This document shows, piece by piece, positions 1 through 6,994 of a DNA stretch of 7,978 nucleotides; position 1 is the first letter of the stretch, and each line of letters opens with the position of its first letter. The position numbers and the translations under genes were made by a program. Source of the stretch: Gemmatimonadota bacterium (lineage in GTDB: Bacteria > Gemmatimonadota > Gemmatimonadetes > Longimicrobiales > Longimicrobiaceae); NCBI GenBank assembly GCA_019348265.1, contig JAHWJV010000154.1, positions 1-7,978 of the forward strand, given 5' to 3'. The notes below the pieces were generated by a model that was not told the DNA's origin, ran no database searches, and saw only the letters and a list, made by a program, of their open reading frames with translations.

Positions 1-175
1 CGACGGCCCCCTCCGCGCCACCGCCCCGCCCGCCGCACCGCACGCCGCGCACCCCACCACGGCCCCCCCCCACGCCCACCGCCCCCACCCCCAGCGGAGC
101 CGCCCACGCCCCGACGCGACCCACCCCCCTCCGCCCCGCAACCCCCTCCCCCCCGGCACGCCCACGACGCCGCCC
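1..175. other. Abnormally C-rich, probably miscalled contig end
   Basis: Only three T occur in the first 179 bases (positions 12, 130, 147), with many runs of C; composition returns to normal at about 180. In the dehydrogenase frame the stretch still reads RPRPDAT, NPLPPGTP and PPEIYTMGNRN, close to the family's typical PDGTYTIPPGNLFPPGTP and RPEIYVMGNRN. This suggests a real coding sequence in which many bases were turned into C. Confidence 0.65.
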
Positions 176-2275
176 GAGATCTACACGATGGGCAACCGCA
201 ACGCGTGGCGCCTTTCCATCGACAGCCGCACCGGATATCTGCACTGGGGCGAGATCGGCCCTGATGCGGGCAGGGACTCCGTCGGCGTCGGGCCGATGGG
301 GTACGACGAGTTCAACGTCGCCCGGCAGGCGGGTAACTTCGGCTGGCCGATGTTCATCGGCTACAATCGCGCGTACCACCGGTACGACTACTCCACGGAT
401 CGAGACGTGGAGCCGTTCGATCCGGCTCGCCCCGTGAATCCGTCTCCCAACAACAGCGGGCTCCGCGAGCTTCCGCCGGCGCTCCCGGCGCTAATCGCCT
501 ACCCGTACGGTGGTTCCGAGGAGTACCCGCTGCTCAGCAGCGGCGGCCGCGCGGCGGTGGGTGGCCCCATCTTCCGCCGGGCCGACTTCAGGCCGGACGC
601 CGCCCGCGTCTTTCCCGCGTACTACGAGGGGAAGTGGCTCGTCGTGGACTACGTCCGCAACTGGATCATGGCCGTCACCATGGACCCGGGTAGCTCCAGA
701 GTGCTGCGGATCGAGCCGTTCGTCCCCAGCGCGAAGTACCTGAACCCGATCGACATGGCGTTCGGCCCCGAGGGCGACCTCTACGTCGTCGAGTACGGGC
801 AGGGGGGCGTCGGGAAGATCTCGAAGGTCGAGTACAACGCCGGGAACCGTGCCCCGCGCGTGACCATCGCGGCGGACCGGATGGCGGGCGCGGCGCCGCT
901 GCGGGTTTCCCTATCATCGGAAGGTACGGTCGATCACGACCGCGACGTCCTGCGGTACGAGTGGGTGGTCACGCCCGAGGCTGGGGGACCGGCGCAGCGA
1001 TTCGAAACCGCTGACCCGACGGCCACGCTGGCACGTCCCGGTGCGTACCGCGTGGCGCTCACCGCCACCGACCCGTCGGGGGCGCGGGGCAGCGCGGAGC
1101 TGCGCGTCGTCGCCGGGAACGAGCCGCCGCGCGTGACGCTGAACGTCACCCGGGGCAACCGATCCTTCTACTTCCCTGGCTCCTCGCTCGATTATCGGGT
1201 CACCGCGACGGACCGGGAGGACGGCGCGATCGCGCCGGGGCAGGTGAAGGTCACGGCCGAGTTCGTCCCGTCGGGATTGACGCCCTCGCAGGCGCGAGAG
1301 GCACGGGCGCTCGCCCCGGAGGCATCCGCGCGCAACCTGCAGGCAATCGCGATCATGGCCGGCAGCGACTGCCGCGCCTGCCATGGCGAGGAGACGCGCA
1401 TGGTGGGTCCCGCTTTCCGCGAGGTGGGGCAGAAGTACCGCGGCCAGCCCTCTGCGAGCGAGTATCTGGCCCGCAGGATCATCGCCGGCGGCGGCGGCGT
1501 CTGGGGTACCACCGCCATGCCCCCGCACCCGACCCTGACGCCGGTGGAAGCGACCACGCTCGCCGAATACGTCCTGAGCGTCGGAGCGGCGGACCTCGCG
1601 CCCCGGATGCTCCCGCTGCAGGGCACGTACACGACACCCGCGCCGCAGGAGCCCCGGGGCGACAACCCCGCGCGCGTGACGCAGCTCGGGTCCCATCTGC
1701 TGCGGGCCACCTACACCGACCGCGGTGCCAACGGCGTGGCCCCGCTGACCTCCAGCGATGTGCTCCTGCTGCGTCAGCCGCGGCTCGCACCGGAGGATGC
1801 CGACGTGATCTCCCCCGGAACCACCTTCGCCCCGTCGCGCGGCGACCCGGGCTTCGTGATCAACCGGAGCGGCGCGTACATCGGGTTCACCGGAATCGAC
1901 CTGACGGGCATCGACTCGGTCGCGGTCGGCGTGCTCACCCGGTTCTACACCTGGTCGCACTTCATCGGCGGCACCGTGGAGGTGCGCCTCGACTCGCCGA
2001 CGGGCCCGCTGCTCGGCGCCCCCATCAGCGTGACGCCACCCGCGCCACCCGCGCCGCCGCAGCCCCCCGCGGCGGGTCAGCCGCCTCGCGCGCCGACGAA
2101 CCCCGCCCGCCCGATGGTCTTGGGCGGCAACCTCGAGAAGCCGGTCTCCTTCCCGCTTGTTGGGGCGATCGGAACGCGCGATGTCTACGTGGTCTTCCGG
2201 AACCCGGAAGCCGGACCAGCGGCCTCGCTATTCCTCGTGACCGGAATCGAGTTCAAACGCGGAGCCCGGCCATGA
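2..2275 (+). CDS. Multidomain PQQ-type sugar dehydrogenase / PKD / cytochrome c / CBM-like protein (5' partial)
   Basis: Exported redox protein, probably oxidising a sugar and passing electrons to its own haem. Residues are numbered from the Met at 188, which is not the true start: the frame is open to the window edge and bases 164-187 read TTPPEIYT, the usual lead-in to the GNRN motif. Residues 1-216 are the C-terminal part of a glucose/sorbosone dehydrogenase (GSDH) propeller (MGNRNAWRLSID, HWGEIGPDAG, NPIDMAFGPEGDLYVVEYG). Residues 220-310 are a PKD domain and 311-380 a second Ig-like segment. Residues 383-466 are a class I cytochrome c with haem site C395-R-A-C398-H399, the GGGGVWG loop and probable axial Met444. 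Residues about 490-695 are a beta domain resembling CBM6 sugar-binding modules, interrupted by a Pro/Ala-rich loop at about 617-643. This domain order is known from large dehydrogenase proteins that often begin with a ThuA domain; whether one is present lies outside the window. The stop overlaps the next start by four bases. The first ~175 bases are unreliable. Confidence 0.9.
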   Translation, partial: DGPLRATAPPAAPHAAHPTTAPPHAHRPHPQRSRPRPDATHPPPPRNPLPPGTPTTPPEIYTMGNRNAWRLSIDSRTGYLHWGEIGPDAGRDSVGVGPMGYDEFNVARQAGNFGWPMFIGYNRAYHRYDYSTDRDVEPFDPARPVNPSPNNSGLRELPPALPALIAYPYGGSEEYPLLSSGGRAAVGGPIFRRADFRPDAARVFPAYYEGKWLVVDYVRNWIMAVTMDPGSSRVLRIEPFVPSAKYLNPIDMAFGPEGDLYVVEYGQGGVGKISKVEYNAGNRAPRVTIAADRMAGAAPLRVSLSSEGTVDHDRDVLRYEWVVTPEAGGPAQRFETADPTATLARPGAYRVALTATDPSGARGSAELRVVAGNEPPRVTLNVTRGNRSFYFPGSSLDYRVTATDREDGAIAPGQVKVTAEFVPSGLTPSQAREARALAPEASARNLQAIAIMAGSDCRACHGEETRMVGPAFREVGQKYRGQPSASEYLARRIIAGGGGVWGTTAMPPHPTLTPVEATTLAEYVLSVGAADLAPRMLPLQGTYTTPAPQEPRGDNPARVTQLGSHLLRATYTDRGANGVAPLTSSDVLLLRQPRLAPEDADVISPGTTFAPSRGDPGFVINRSGAYIGFTGIDLTGIDSVAVGVLTRFYTWSHFIGGTVEVRLDSPTGPLLGAPISVTPPAPPAPPQPPAAGQPPRAPTNPARPMVLGGNLEKPVSFPLVGAIGTRDVYVVFRNPEAGPAASLFLVTGIEFKRGARP

Positions 2276-3051
2276 GCGCGAGCCGCTGGAACAGAGAGAT
2301 CATCGATGAGGAACCCGGCGGACCTCCGCGACGCACCTCCAGCTGCGCCTTTCGCCGGGTACGCGCGCTTGCCCTCCTGCTCCCACTGCTGGCGACGGCA
2401 GCGTTCACGCTGCAGGACTCCATCCCCGCCGGGTTCACCCGCATCTTCAACGGGCGGGACCTAACCGGATGGCACGTGAGCCGCACCTCGCACCAGGGTA
2501 CCACGCCCGACGCTCGCGTCGAGGACGGCGCGATCGTCCTGCGCCAGTATCCCTACGGACAGGGCGGCGTGCTGCTGACCGACCGGAAGTACCGCAGCTT
2601 CGAGCTGTACGTCGAGGTGAAGCCGGCGGCGGGTACCAACGGCGGCATCTTCCTGCGCTCGACCGAGAGTGGCTCGGCGTACCAGGTGGAGCTCGTCGGC
2701 GATGGCGGCCCGGGAACGGGGAACCTGCTGGGCGAGAGGCTCTCCGTGAGCAGGACCGCCGCGGCCACCGCCATCGGTACCGTGTGGCGTCCGGGAGATT
2801 GGAACGCGTTCCGGATCCGCATGGAAGGAGAGGTCCCGCGCCTCACGCTCTGGGTGAACGGCGTGCAGATGTGGGAGGTGGTGCAGCCGCAGAACGATTT
2901 CATCGCCGAGGCCACCGAGGGGTTCATCGGCCTCCAGACGCACTGGACGAACACTTTCACCCCCATTCCGGACGCGAGCTGCTGCCCCACGAGCTGGAAG
3001 CCAGGCGCGGCGCACCGCTTCCGCAACGTAGCCATCCGGGAGCTGCCATGA
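2272..3051 (+). CDS. Exported DUF1080 protein, 3-keto-disaccharide hydrolase family
   Basis: A DUF1080 (3-keto-disaccharide hydrolase, PF06439) protein of 259 residues with a concanavalin-like beta-sandwich fold. Some family members cleave 3-keto-glycosides, which fits a dehydrogenase next door; activity here is inferred. Family marks are GFTRIFNGRDLTGW (54-67), TNGGIFLR (122-129), the YQVELVGD strand (137-144), DWNAFRIRMEGEVPRLTLWVNG (about 176-197) and the terminal FRNVAIREL strand. The length is normal for a single-domain member. Residues 31-45 are a hydrophobic signal segment after Arg28-Arg29, so the product is probably exported to the periplasm. The N-region before it is unusually long and contains a run of acidic residues. 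No in-frame ATG, GTG or TTG lies between 2272 and the hydrophobic core, so this start is the only choice; no strong Shine-Dalgarno is present. Start and stop each overlap the neighbouring gene as ATGA, implying translational coupling on both sides. Confidence 0.9.
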   Translation: MSASRWNREIIDEEPGGPPRRTSSCAFRRVRALALLLPLLATAAFTLQDSIPAGFTRIFNGRDLTGWHVSRTSHQGTTPDARVEDGAIVLRQYPYGQGGVLLTDRKYRSFELYVEVKPAAGTNGGIFLRSTESGSAYQVELVGDGGPGTGNLLGERLSVSRTAAATAIGTVWRPGDWNAFRIRMEGEVPRLTLWVNGVQMWEVVQPQNDFIAEATEGFIGLQTHWTNTFTPIPDASCCPTSWKPGAAHRFRNVAIRELP

Positions 3052-3968
3052 ACGCATTGAGATGGAGCTGCGTGACGGCTGCGCTGGCCGCGCTCCCGGG
3101 GTGCGCGACGTCGGTTCGCGCCCCCGCCGGGCCGCTGCCCCCCACGGCGAGCAACGCGCTCGGGATGGAGTTCGTGCTGATCGCGCCGGGGAGCATGGTC
3201 GTGGGCCGCTTCCAGCCGGCCTGCCCCACGGCCGGGCCTGTGGGCACGCCGACTTTCGCCCCCGCTGCGGCGCAGTCGCCCGTGGGTGCCGCCGCTCCGC
3301 AAGCGGACCCGCCTCGCCCGCCGCCGGAGCCCGGCGCTCTGTGGACCGCCGCGGACGCGGCCGCCTGCGCCGAGCTGGCGCGGCGGGACGCCACGCCCGG
3401 CTTCCCGGTTTCCATCGACCGGCCTTTTTATCTCGGCACACACGAGGTGACGCAGGCGCAGTGGAAGGCAGTGATGGGGAGCAACCCATCGGTCTTCCAG
3501 CGGAGCAAGGTCACGGATGACGCGGACCGGCACCCGGTCGACAACGTCAGCTGGGCCGACGCCCAGGCCTTCATCCGCAAGCTCAACCAGCTCGATCGCA
3601 CCGCGCGCTACCGGCTCCCCACCGAGTTCGAATGGGAGTACGCCGCGCGCGCCGGCGCACCCGGCGAGATGCTCTGGGCCGCGGCTCGCGAGCAGGCGGC
3701 GACCGGCCGCACGACGCAATTGGTCGGCAGCAAGAAGCCCAACGCCTGGGGCCTGTACGACGTGGTTGGCAACGTCTGGGAATGGGTGGAGGACTTCTAC
3801 AATGAGAAGACCTTTCCGGACACGACGCCACCACGCAGCGGCTTCGCGCACGTGCTCAAGGGCGCGAGCTTTCTCGGAGACGTGAAGAACCTCACCTGGG
3901 CGACCCACGCCGCGGGACCCGGCAACGGCTTCGACGTCGGGTTCCGGGTCGTGCGCGAGCCGCGCTGA
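3048..3968 (+). CDS. SUMF1/FGE-fold lipoprotein lacking the catalytic cysteines
   Basis: A 306-residue lipoprotein with a formylglycine-generating-enzyme-like (SUMF1, PF03781) domain. The start at 3048 overlaps the DUF1080 stop as ATGA and gives a short signal peptide with lipobox LPGC (Cys19). The fold begins at NALGMEFVLIAPGSM (36-50), then is interrupted by a Pro/Ala-rich insert at about 56-118 holding Cys59 and Cys107. It resumes with RPFYLGTHEVTQAQWKAVMG (125-144), HPVDNVSW (162-169), RLPTEFEWEYAARAG (189-203), PNAWGLYDVVGNVWEW (231-246) and the closing GFRVVREP. True FGE uses a cysteine pair near the C-terminus; here no cysteine follows residue 107, so formylglycine formation is unlikely. 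Such proteins are usually annotated loosely as formylglycine-generating enzyme family. No sulfatase gene is in the window. A structural, scaffold or ligand-binding role alongside the two preceding exported proteins is a guess. Confidence 0.88.
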   Translation: MNALRWSCVTAALAALPGCATSVRAPAGPLPPTASNALGMEFVLIAPGSMVVGRFQPACPTAGPVGTPTFAPAAAQSPVGAAAPQADPPRPPPEPGALWTAADAAACAELARRDATPGFPVSIDRPFYLGTHEVTQAQWKAVMGSNPSVFQRSKVTDDADRHPVDNVSWADAQAFIRKLNQLDRTARYRLPTEFEWEYAARAGAPGEMLWAAAREQAATGRTTQLVGSKKPNAWGLYDVVGNVWEWVEDFYNEKTFPDTTPPRSGFAHVLKGASFLGDVKNLTWATHAAGPGNGFDVGFRVVREPR

Positions 3969-3998
3969 TCGATGGTCGTCCGCTTTTCACGGTATAGC

Positions 3999-5258
3999 AT
4001 GCCGAAGATGCTTCGACGAACGCTGCCGGGGGTCCTGCTGCTGCTCGCCTCCTGCGCCGCACCGCCGCGCTCGCCCCGTGCCGTCCCGGCTTCCGGCGGT
4101 GACGCCGTCACCTTCCGAGCCGACTTCGACCGCGGCAGCATGGGCCCGCTGGTACGCGTCGCCCCCGGCCATTACGTCGGCGTGCCGCGCCACTGGAGGG
4201 GAAAGGATGGCATCGACGACCAGTACTACTGGTGGTACTTCCAGGCGGTCGGCACGCGGGATCGTACCCTCACCATCCAGCTGGACAGCCTCAGCGGGAC
4301 CTACCGCGGCGGCAAGCACGAGGTCTACACCTCCTACACATTTCCGGTCTACAGCTACGATCGACGATCGTGGCAGCGGATCCCGGACGTGAGCTACGAC
4401 GGGGCGGGCAGGAGCTTCCGCTTCACGCACCGGTTCGAGCGTGACACGGTCTGGATCGCCTATGCACACCCATATCCGTGGGCCCGCGCGCAGGATCTCG
4501 TCGCTTCTCTGGACGAGAACCCGTACGTGCGGCTCGAGGAGATCTCGCGCTCCGGCGAGGGGAGGCCGATCACGCTCGTCACCATCACCGACCCCCGCAC
4601 TCCGCAGGAGGGAAAGAAAACCATCTTCGTCCAGGCGCTGCAGCACTCCGGCGAGGACGCCGGCGGCTTCTTCGTCGAGGGGATGATCCGCTTCCTTCTC
4701 TCCGACGACGAGCTCGCGCGCAGGGCACGCGAGCGGTTCGTCTACCGGATCGTTCCCGTGATGAACCCCGACGGGCTTTACCGCGGCGTTACGCGCTTCA
4801 ACGCGGCGATGGAGGACCTCAACAGCTCCTGGTCGCAACCGGTGGTTCAGGTGCCGGAGGTGGCGCCGGTGCGGCGCTGGCTCGACGACCGCTACGCGGC
4901 GGGGAAGTGCGTCGCCGCTTTTCTCGACGTACACAACCACACGCAGCAGGGGCCGCAGAACACATTGATCGTGGTGGACGACCGCTTCGCGGCCGCGATC
5001 GGCGATTACGCGAAGGAGTGGAACCTGCAGAAGAGCACGCAGTTCCGCGGCTCGGCATCCGAGTACATGGCGAAGAGCTACGGCGTCCCGTCGACCACGG
5101 TCGAGCTTTCGCAGTCGCACGCCGGGGACGGCAAGTACCTCGACATCTCGGATTACGAGCGTATCGGCGCGCGGACCGTCATGGCGCTCACTCGGACGTT
5201 AGACCAGGCGCCGCACGAGTGCGCCGGGCCCGCCGGCGCTTCCCAACAACGCCCATGA
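3999..5258 (+). CDS. M14 zinc carboxypeptidase lipoprotein, cytosolic-carboxypeptidase (CCP)-like
   Basis: A 419-residue zinc metallopeptidase of family M14 with the two-domain build of cytosolic carboxypeptidases. The start at 3999 is preferred over the in-frame ATG at 3972 because it gives a compact signal peptide with lipobox LASC (Cys19); 4008 is also possible. Residues 36-162 match the beta-rich CCP N-domain (ADFDRGSMGPLVRV, YYWWYFQAVG, YTFPVYSYDRRSWQRIP, DTVWIAYAHPYP). The catalytic domain shows the zinc pair H216-S-G-E219, NPDG at 256-259, Arg266 (likely the catalytic arginine), third zinc ligand His312 in LDVHNH, and catalytic Glu369 in TTVELSQS. The usual DLNR motif reads D273-L-N275-S-S-W, so the arginine that binds the substrate carboxylate appears replaced by serine. 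Membrane anchoring outside the cytoplasm contrasts with the eukaryotic relatives, which trim glutamate chains on proteins. The gene starts 30 bases after the FGE-like gene and is probably co-transcribed. Confidence 0.9.
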   Translation: MPKMLRRTLPGVLLLLASCAAPPRSPRAVPASGGDAVTFRADFDRGSMGPLVRVAPGHYVGVPRHWRGKDGIDDQYYWWYFQAVGTRDRTLTIQLDSLSGTYRGGKHEVYTSYTFPVYSYDRRSWQRIPDVSYDGAGRSFRFTHRFERDTVWIAYAHPYPWARAQDLVASLDENPYVRLEEISRSGEGRPITLVTITDPRTPQEGKKTIFVQALQHSGEDAGGFFVEGMIRFLLSDDELARRARERFVYRIVPVMNPDGLYRGVTRFNAAMEDLNSSWSQPVVQVPEVAPVRRWLDDRYAAGKCVAAFLDVHNHTQQGPQNTLIVVDDRFAAAIGDYAKEWNLQKSTQFRGSASEYMAKSYGVPSTTVELSQSHAGDGKYLDISDYERIGARTVMALTRTLDQAPHECAGPAGASQQRP

Positions 5259-5348
5259 TCCCGACGCTCGACGCCCGATCAGTGGTCCCGGCGCAGCCGG
5301 CCTATTCAGCTCGGGCTATGGCCCATTCACCTGCACAGGAGACGCCCC
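5259..5348 (+). promoter_or_regulatory. Leader of the CE15 gene with strong Shine-Dalgarno
   Basis: This 90-base gap holds AGGAG at 5337-5341, seven bases before the ATG at 5349, the best ribosome site on the + strand of this window. It fixes the start of the esterase gene. The genes upstream are coupled with almost no spacing, so the gap may contain a separate promoter, but I see no convincing -35/-10 pair and no hairpin strong enough to call a terminator. Confidence 0.6.
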
Positions 5349-6680
5349 ATGCCGGCATCCCGTAGGAACCTCGCCACGTCCGCGCTGCTGCTGGCGCTGA
5401 TCGCTCCCGCCGCCTCCGCCGGTGCGCAGCCGGCTGGCTTCAACTACGACGAGGCGGCTGTCCCAGCGTACACCCTCCCCGACCCGCTGCAGCTCTCGAG
5501 CGGCGGCCGGGTTACGTCGCCCGAGCAGTGGTGGCAGCAGCGTCGACCCGAGCTCCTTCGCACCTTCGAGGAGCAGGTGTACGGCCGCGCACCGGGCCGC
5601 CCGCCGCAGATGACCTTCCGCTTCCTCTCGGTCGACCGCGAGGCGCTGCGCGGCAAGGCGACTCGCCAGGAAGTACGCGTGTTGTTCGCGGGCCGCGACG
5701 TGAACGGCCCCAAGATGAATCTTCTCATCTACCTGCCCAACCAGCGCACCGCTCCAGCGCCGACCTTCCTGGCGCTCAACTTCTACGGCAATCACGCCGT
5801 CCACGAAGACCCGGGGATCACCCTCTCCACCTCCTGGATGCGCGAGGGCGGGCGTGGCGTCGTCGCCAACCGCGGCACCGAAGCGTCCCGTGGAACCAAC
5901 GCGTCGCAGTGGCCGATCGAGCGCATGCTCGAGCGGGGCTACGGACTCGTCACCATCTACTACGGGGACCTCGACCCCGATTTCGACGACGGTTTCCAGA
6001 ATGGTGTGCATCCCGCCTTCTACCGCCCAGGCCAGACGCGCCCCGGCCCCGACGAGTGGGGCGCGATCGCCGCGTGGGCGTGGGGCCTGAGCCGCGCGAT
6101 GGATTACTTGGAGACTGATCGGGACGTCGACGCGAGGCGTGTCGCGGTGATGGGACATTCGCGCCTCGGCAAGGCGGCCATCTGGGCCGGCGCGCTCGAC
6201 CAGCGCATCGCGATGGTCGTTTCCAATGAGTCCGGCGCGGGCGGCGCCGCGCTCTCCAAGCGCATCTACGGTGAGACGGTCGCGCGGATCAACACCTCGT
6301 TCCCGCACTGGTTCGCAGCGAACTACCGGCGCTACAACGACAACGAGGCGGCGCTGCCGGTTGATCAGCATCAGCTTCTCGCGCTGATCGCGCCGCGTCC
6401 GCTCTACGTTGCCAGCGCCCTCGGAGACCAATGGGCCGACCCGCGCGGCGAGTTCCTGTCCGCTGTCGGCGCGCACCCGGTCTACCGACTTCTCGGCGCG
6501 CCCGGACTGCCCGTGACCCAGATGCCGCCGGTCGATCACGCGATCACCACCGGGACCATCGGCTACCACATGCGCAGCGGCGGCCACGACGTGATGCTGT
6601 ACGATTGGGAGCGCTACATGGACTTCGCGGACCTGCACCTGCGGAGTGCGGCGGGGGGGCCACCCGGAGGCCCTGAGTGA
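5349..6680 (+). CDS. CE15 glucuronoyl esterase (4-O-methyl-glucuronoyl methylesterase type), exported
   Basis: A complete 443-residue alpha/beta hydrolase of carbohydrate esterase family 15. The family cleaves the ester linking lignin alcohols to 4-O-methyl-glucuronic acid of glucuronoxylan. The signal peptide (residues 1-27) has basic Arg5-Arg6, the core SALLLALIAPAASA and probable cleavage at ASA or AGA, so the enzyme acts in the periplasm or outside. The nucleophile is Ser271 in GHSRLGKAAIW, followed by the family arginine. The probable acid is Glu294 in SNESGAGGAA, and the catalytic histidine is His413 in SGGHDV. The spacing from Ser to Glu (23) and to His (142) closely matches what I recall for bacterial CE15 enzymes. 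Other family segments are the LPVDQH and LIAPRPLYVASA stretches and WADPRGEFLSA. Its own Shine-Dalgarno suggests partly independent expression. No separate carbohydrate-binding module or linker is present. Family identity is firm; substrate is inferred. Confidence 0.95.
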   Translation: MPASRRNLATSALLLALIAPAASAGAQPAGFNYDEAAVPAYTLPDPLQLSSGGRVTSPEQWWQQRRPELLRTFEEQVYGRAPGRPPQMTFRFLSVDREALRGKATRQEVRVLFAGRDVNGPKMNLLIYLPNQRTAPAPTFLALNFYGNHAVHEDPGITLSTSWMREGGRGVVANRGTEASRGTNASQWPIERMLERGYGLVTIYYGDLDPDFDDGFQNGVHPAFYRPGQTRPGPDEWGAIAAWAWGLSRAMDYLETDRDVDARRVAVMGHSRLGKAAIWAGALDQRIAMVVSNESGAGGAALSKRIYGETVARINTSFPHWFAANYRRYNDNEAALPVDQHQLLALIAPRPLYVASALGDQWADPRGEFLSAVGAHPVYRLLGAPGLPVTQMPPVDHAITTGTIGYHMRSGGHDVMLYDWERYMDFADLHLRSAAGGPPGGPE

Positions 6681-6721
6681 TCTGAGATGACGCTGCGGTT
6701 CCGCCACCCGCCCGATCTGAA

Positions 6722-6777
6722 GCCCCTCTCCCAGACCGAGGAGAGGGTGGCGAGCCCAAACCGCGCCGGGTGAGGGC
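6722..6777. repeat. REP-like GC-rich palindromic element
   Basis: An 8-bp perfect stem is formed by CCCTCTCC at 6724-6731 and GGAGAGGG at 6740-6747, with an 8-base loop. It is followed by GTGGCGAG and then GCCGGGTGAGGGC at 6765-6777. The word order GAGAGGGTGGCGA..GCCGGGTGAGGG is familiar from extragenic repeats scattered between genes in high-GC bacteria. It sits 43 bases after the CE15 stop and could act as a transcription end or mRNA stabiliser. There is no T-run, so it is not a classical intrinsic terminator. Only one copy is visible in this window, so its repeat status rests on recognising the motif. Confidence 0.5.
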
Positions 6778-6890
6778 CTCGTCCGGCTGGGCCCCGCAGC
6801 CCCCGCCCCCGGGCATCACACGCACACGAGCGCGCACCGGGCCGGCCGCCGACGGGGGCGCGCGTTCCGGAGACGGGACGCGAGCCGTGG

Positions 6891-6986
6891 CATCCGCTGC
6901 AGGTCCAGCAGTTCAGACGCCCCGAGTATGACGTGAGCGTCGCTGCGGACGCCGGTCCCCACATCGTCGGCGCCGTCGTGGAGTGA
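6891..6986 (+). pseudogene. Orphan fragment resembling bacterial alpha-2-macroglobulin
   Basis: Reading codons from 6891 gives LQVQQFRRPEYDVSV followed by GPHIVGAVVE and a TGA at 6984-6986. The string F-x-V-x-E/Q-F-R-R-P-E-F/Y-x-V followed by a G-P-x-x-x-G turn is characteristic of the macroglobulin-like domains of bacterial alpha-2-macroglobulin protease inhibitors, which are normally well over 1,000 residues long. Here about 30 residues survive, with no start codon or ribosome site, a stop directly after, and no matching sequence on either side. It is best read as a relic left by deletion or rearrangement. The assignment rests on remembered family consensus and one short match. Confidence 0.5.
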
Positions 6987-6994
6987 GGCGGCTG

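Larger units (their letters stand above)
6681..6994. other. 314-base region without an intact gene
   Basis: The stretch between the CE15 stop and the end of the convergent cupredoxin gene holds the REP-like hairpin (6722-6777) and a short alpha-2-macroglobulin-like fragment (6891-6986). Bases 6778-6890 are GC-rich sequence in which I see no gene, RNA or regulatory site. Confidence 0.7.

Noticed and set aside
914..1960. Long - strand open frame opposite the cytochrome-containing gene
   Set aside because: Arg/Gly-rich translation with no domain; it is the antisense shadow of a strongly supported + strand gene in GC-rich DNA.
2461..3908. Long - strand open frames opposite DUF1080 and the FGE-like gene
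   Set aside because: No recognisable motif or ribosome site; both + strand proteins show full family signatures across the same bases.
3048..3968. Active formylglycine-generating enzyme
   Set aside because: No cysteine near the C-terminus and no sulfatase gene nearby.
3980..4000. Possible promoter (TATAGC-like -10) before the M14 gene
   Set aside because: No paired -35 element at suitable spacing, and the gene follows the previous stop by only 30 bases.
5316..6707. 463-residue - strand open frame opposite the esterase
   Set aside because: CE15 motifs and catalytic residues are on the + strand with a good Shine-Dalgarno; the antisense translation is low-complexity.
6724..6747. Rho-independent terminator of the CE15 gene
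   Set aside because: The stem is good but no T-run follows on either strand; the motif fits a REP-like repeat better.
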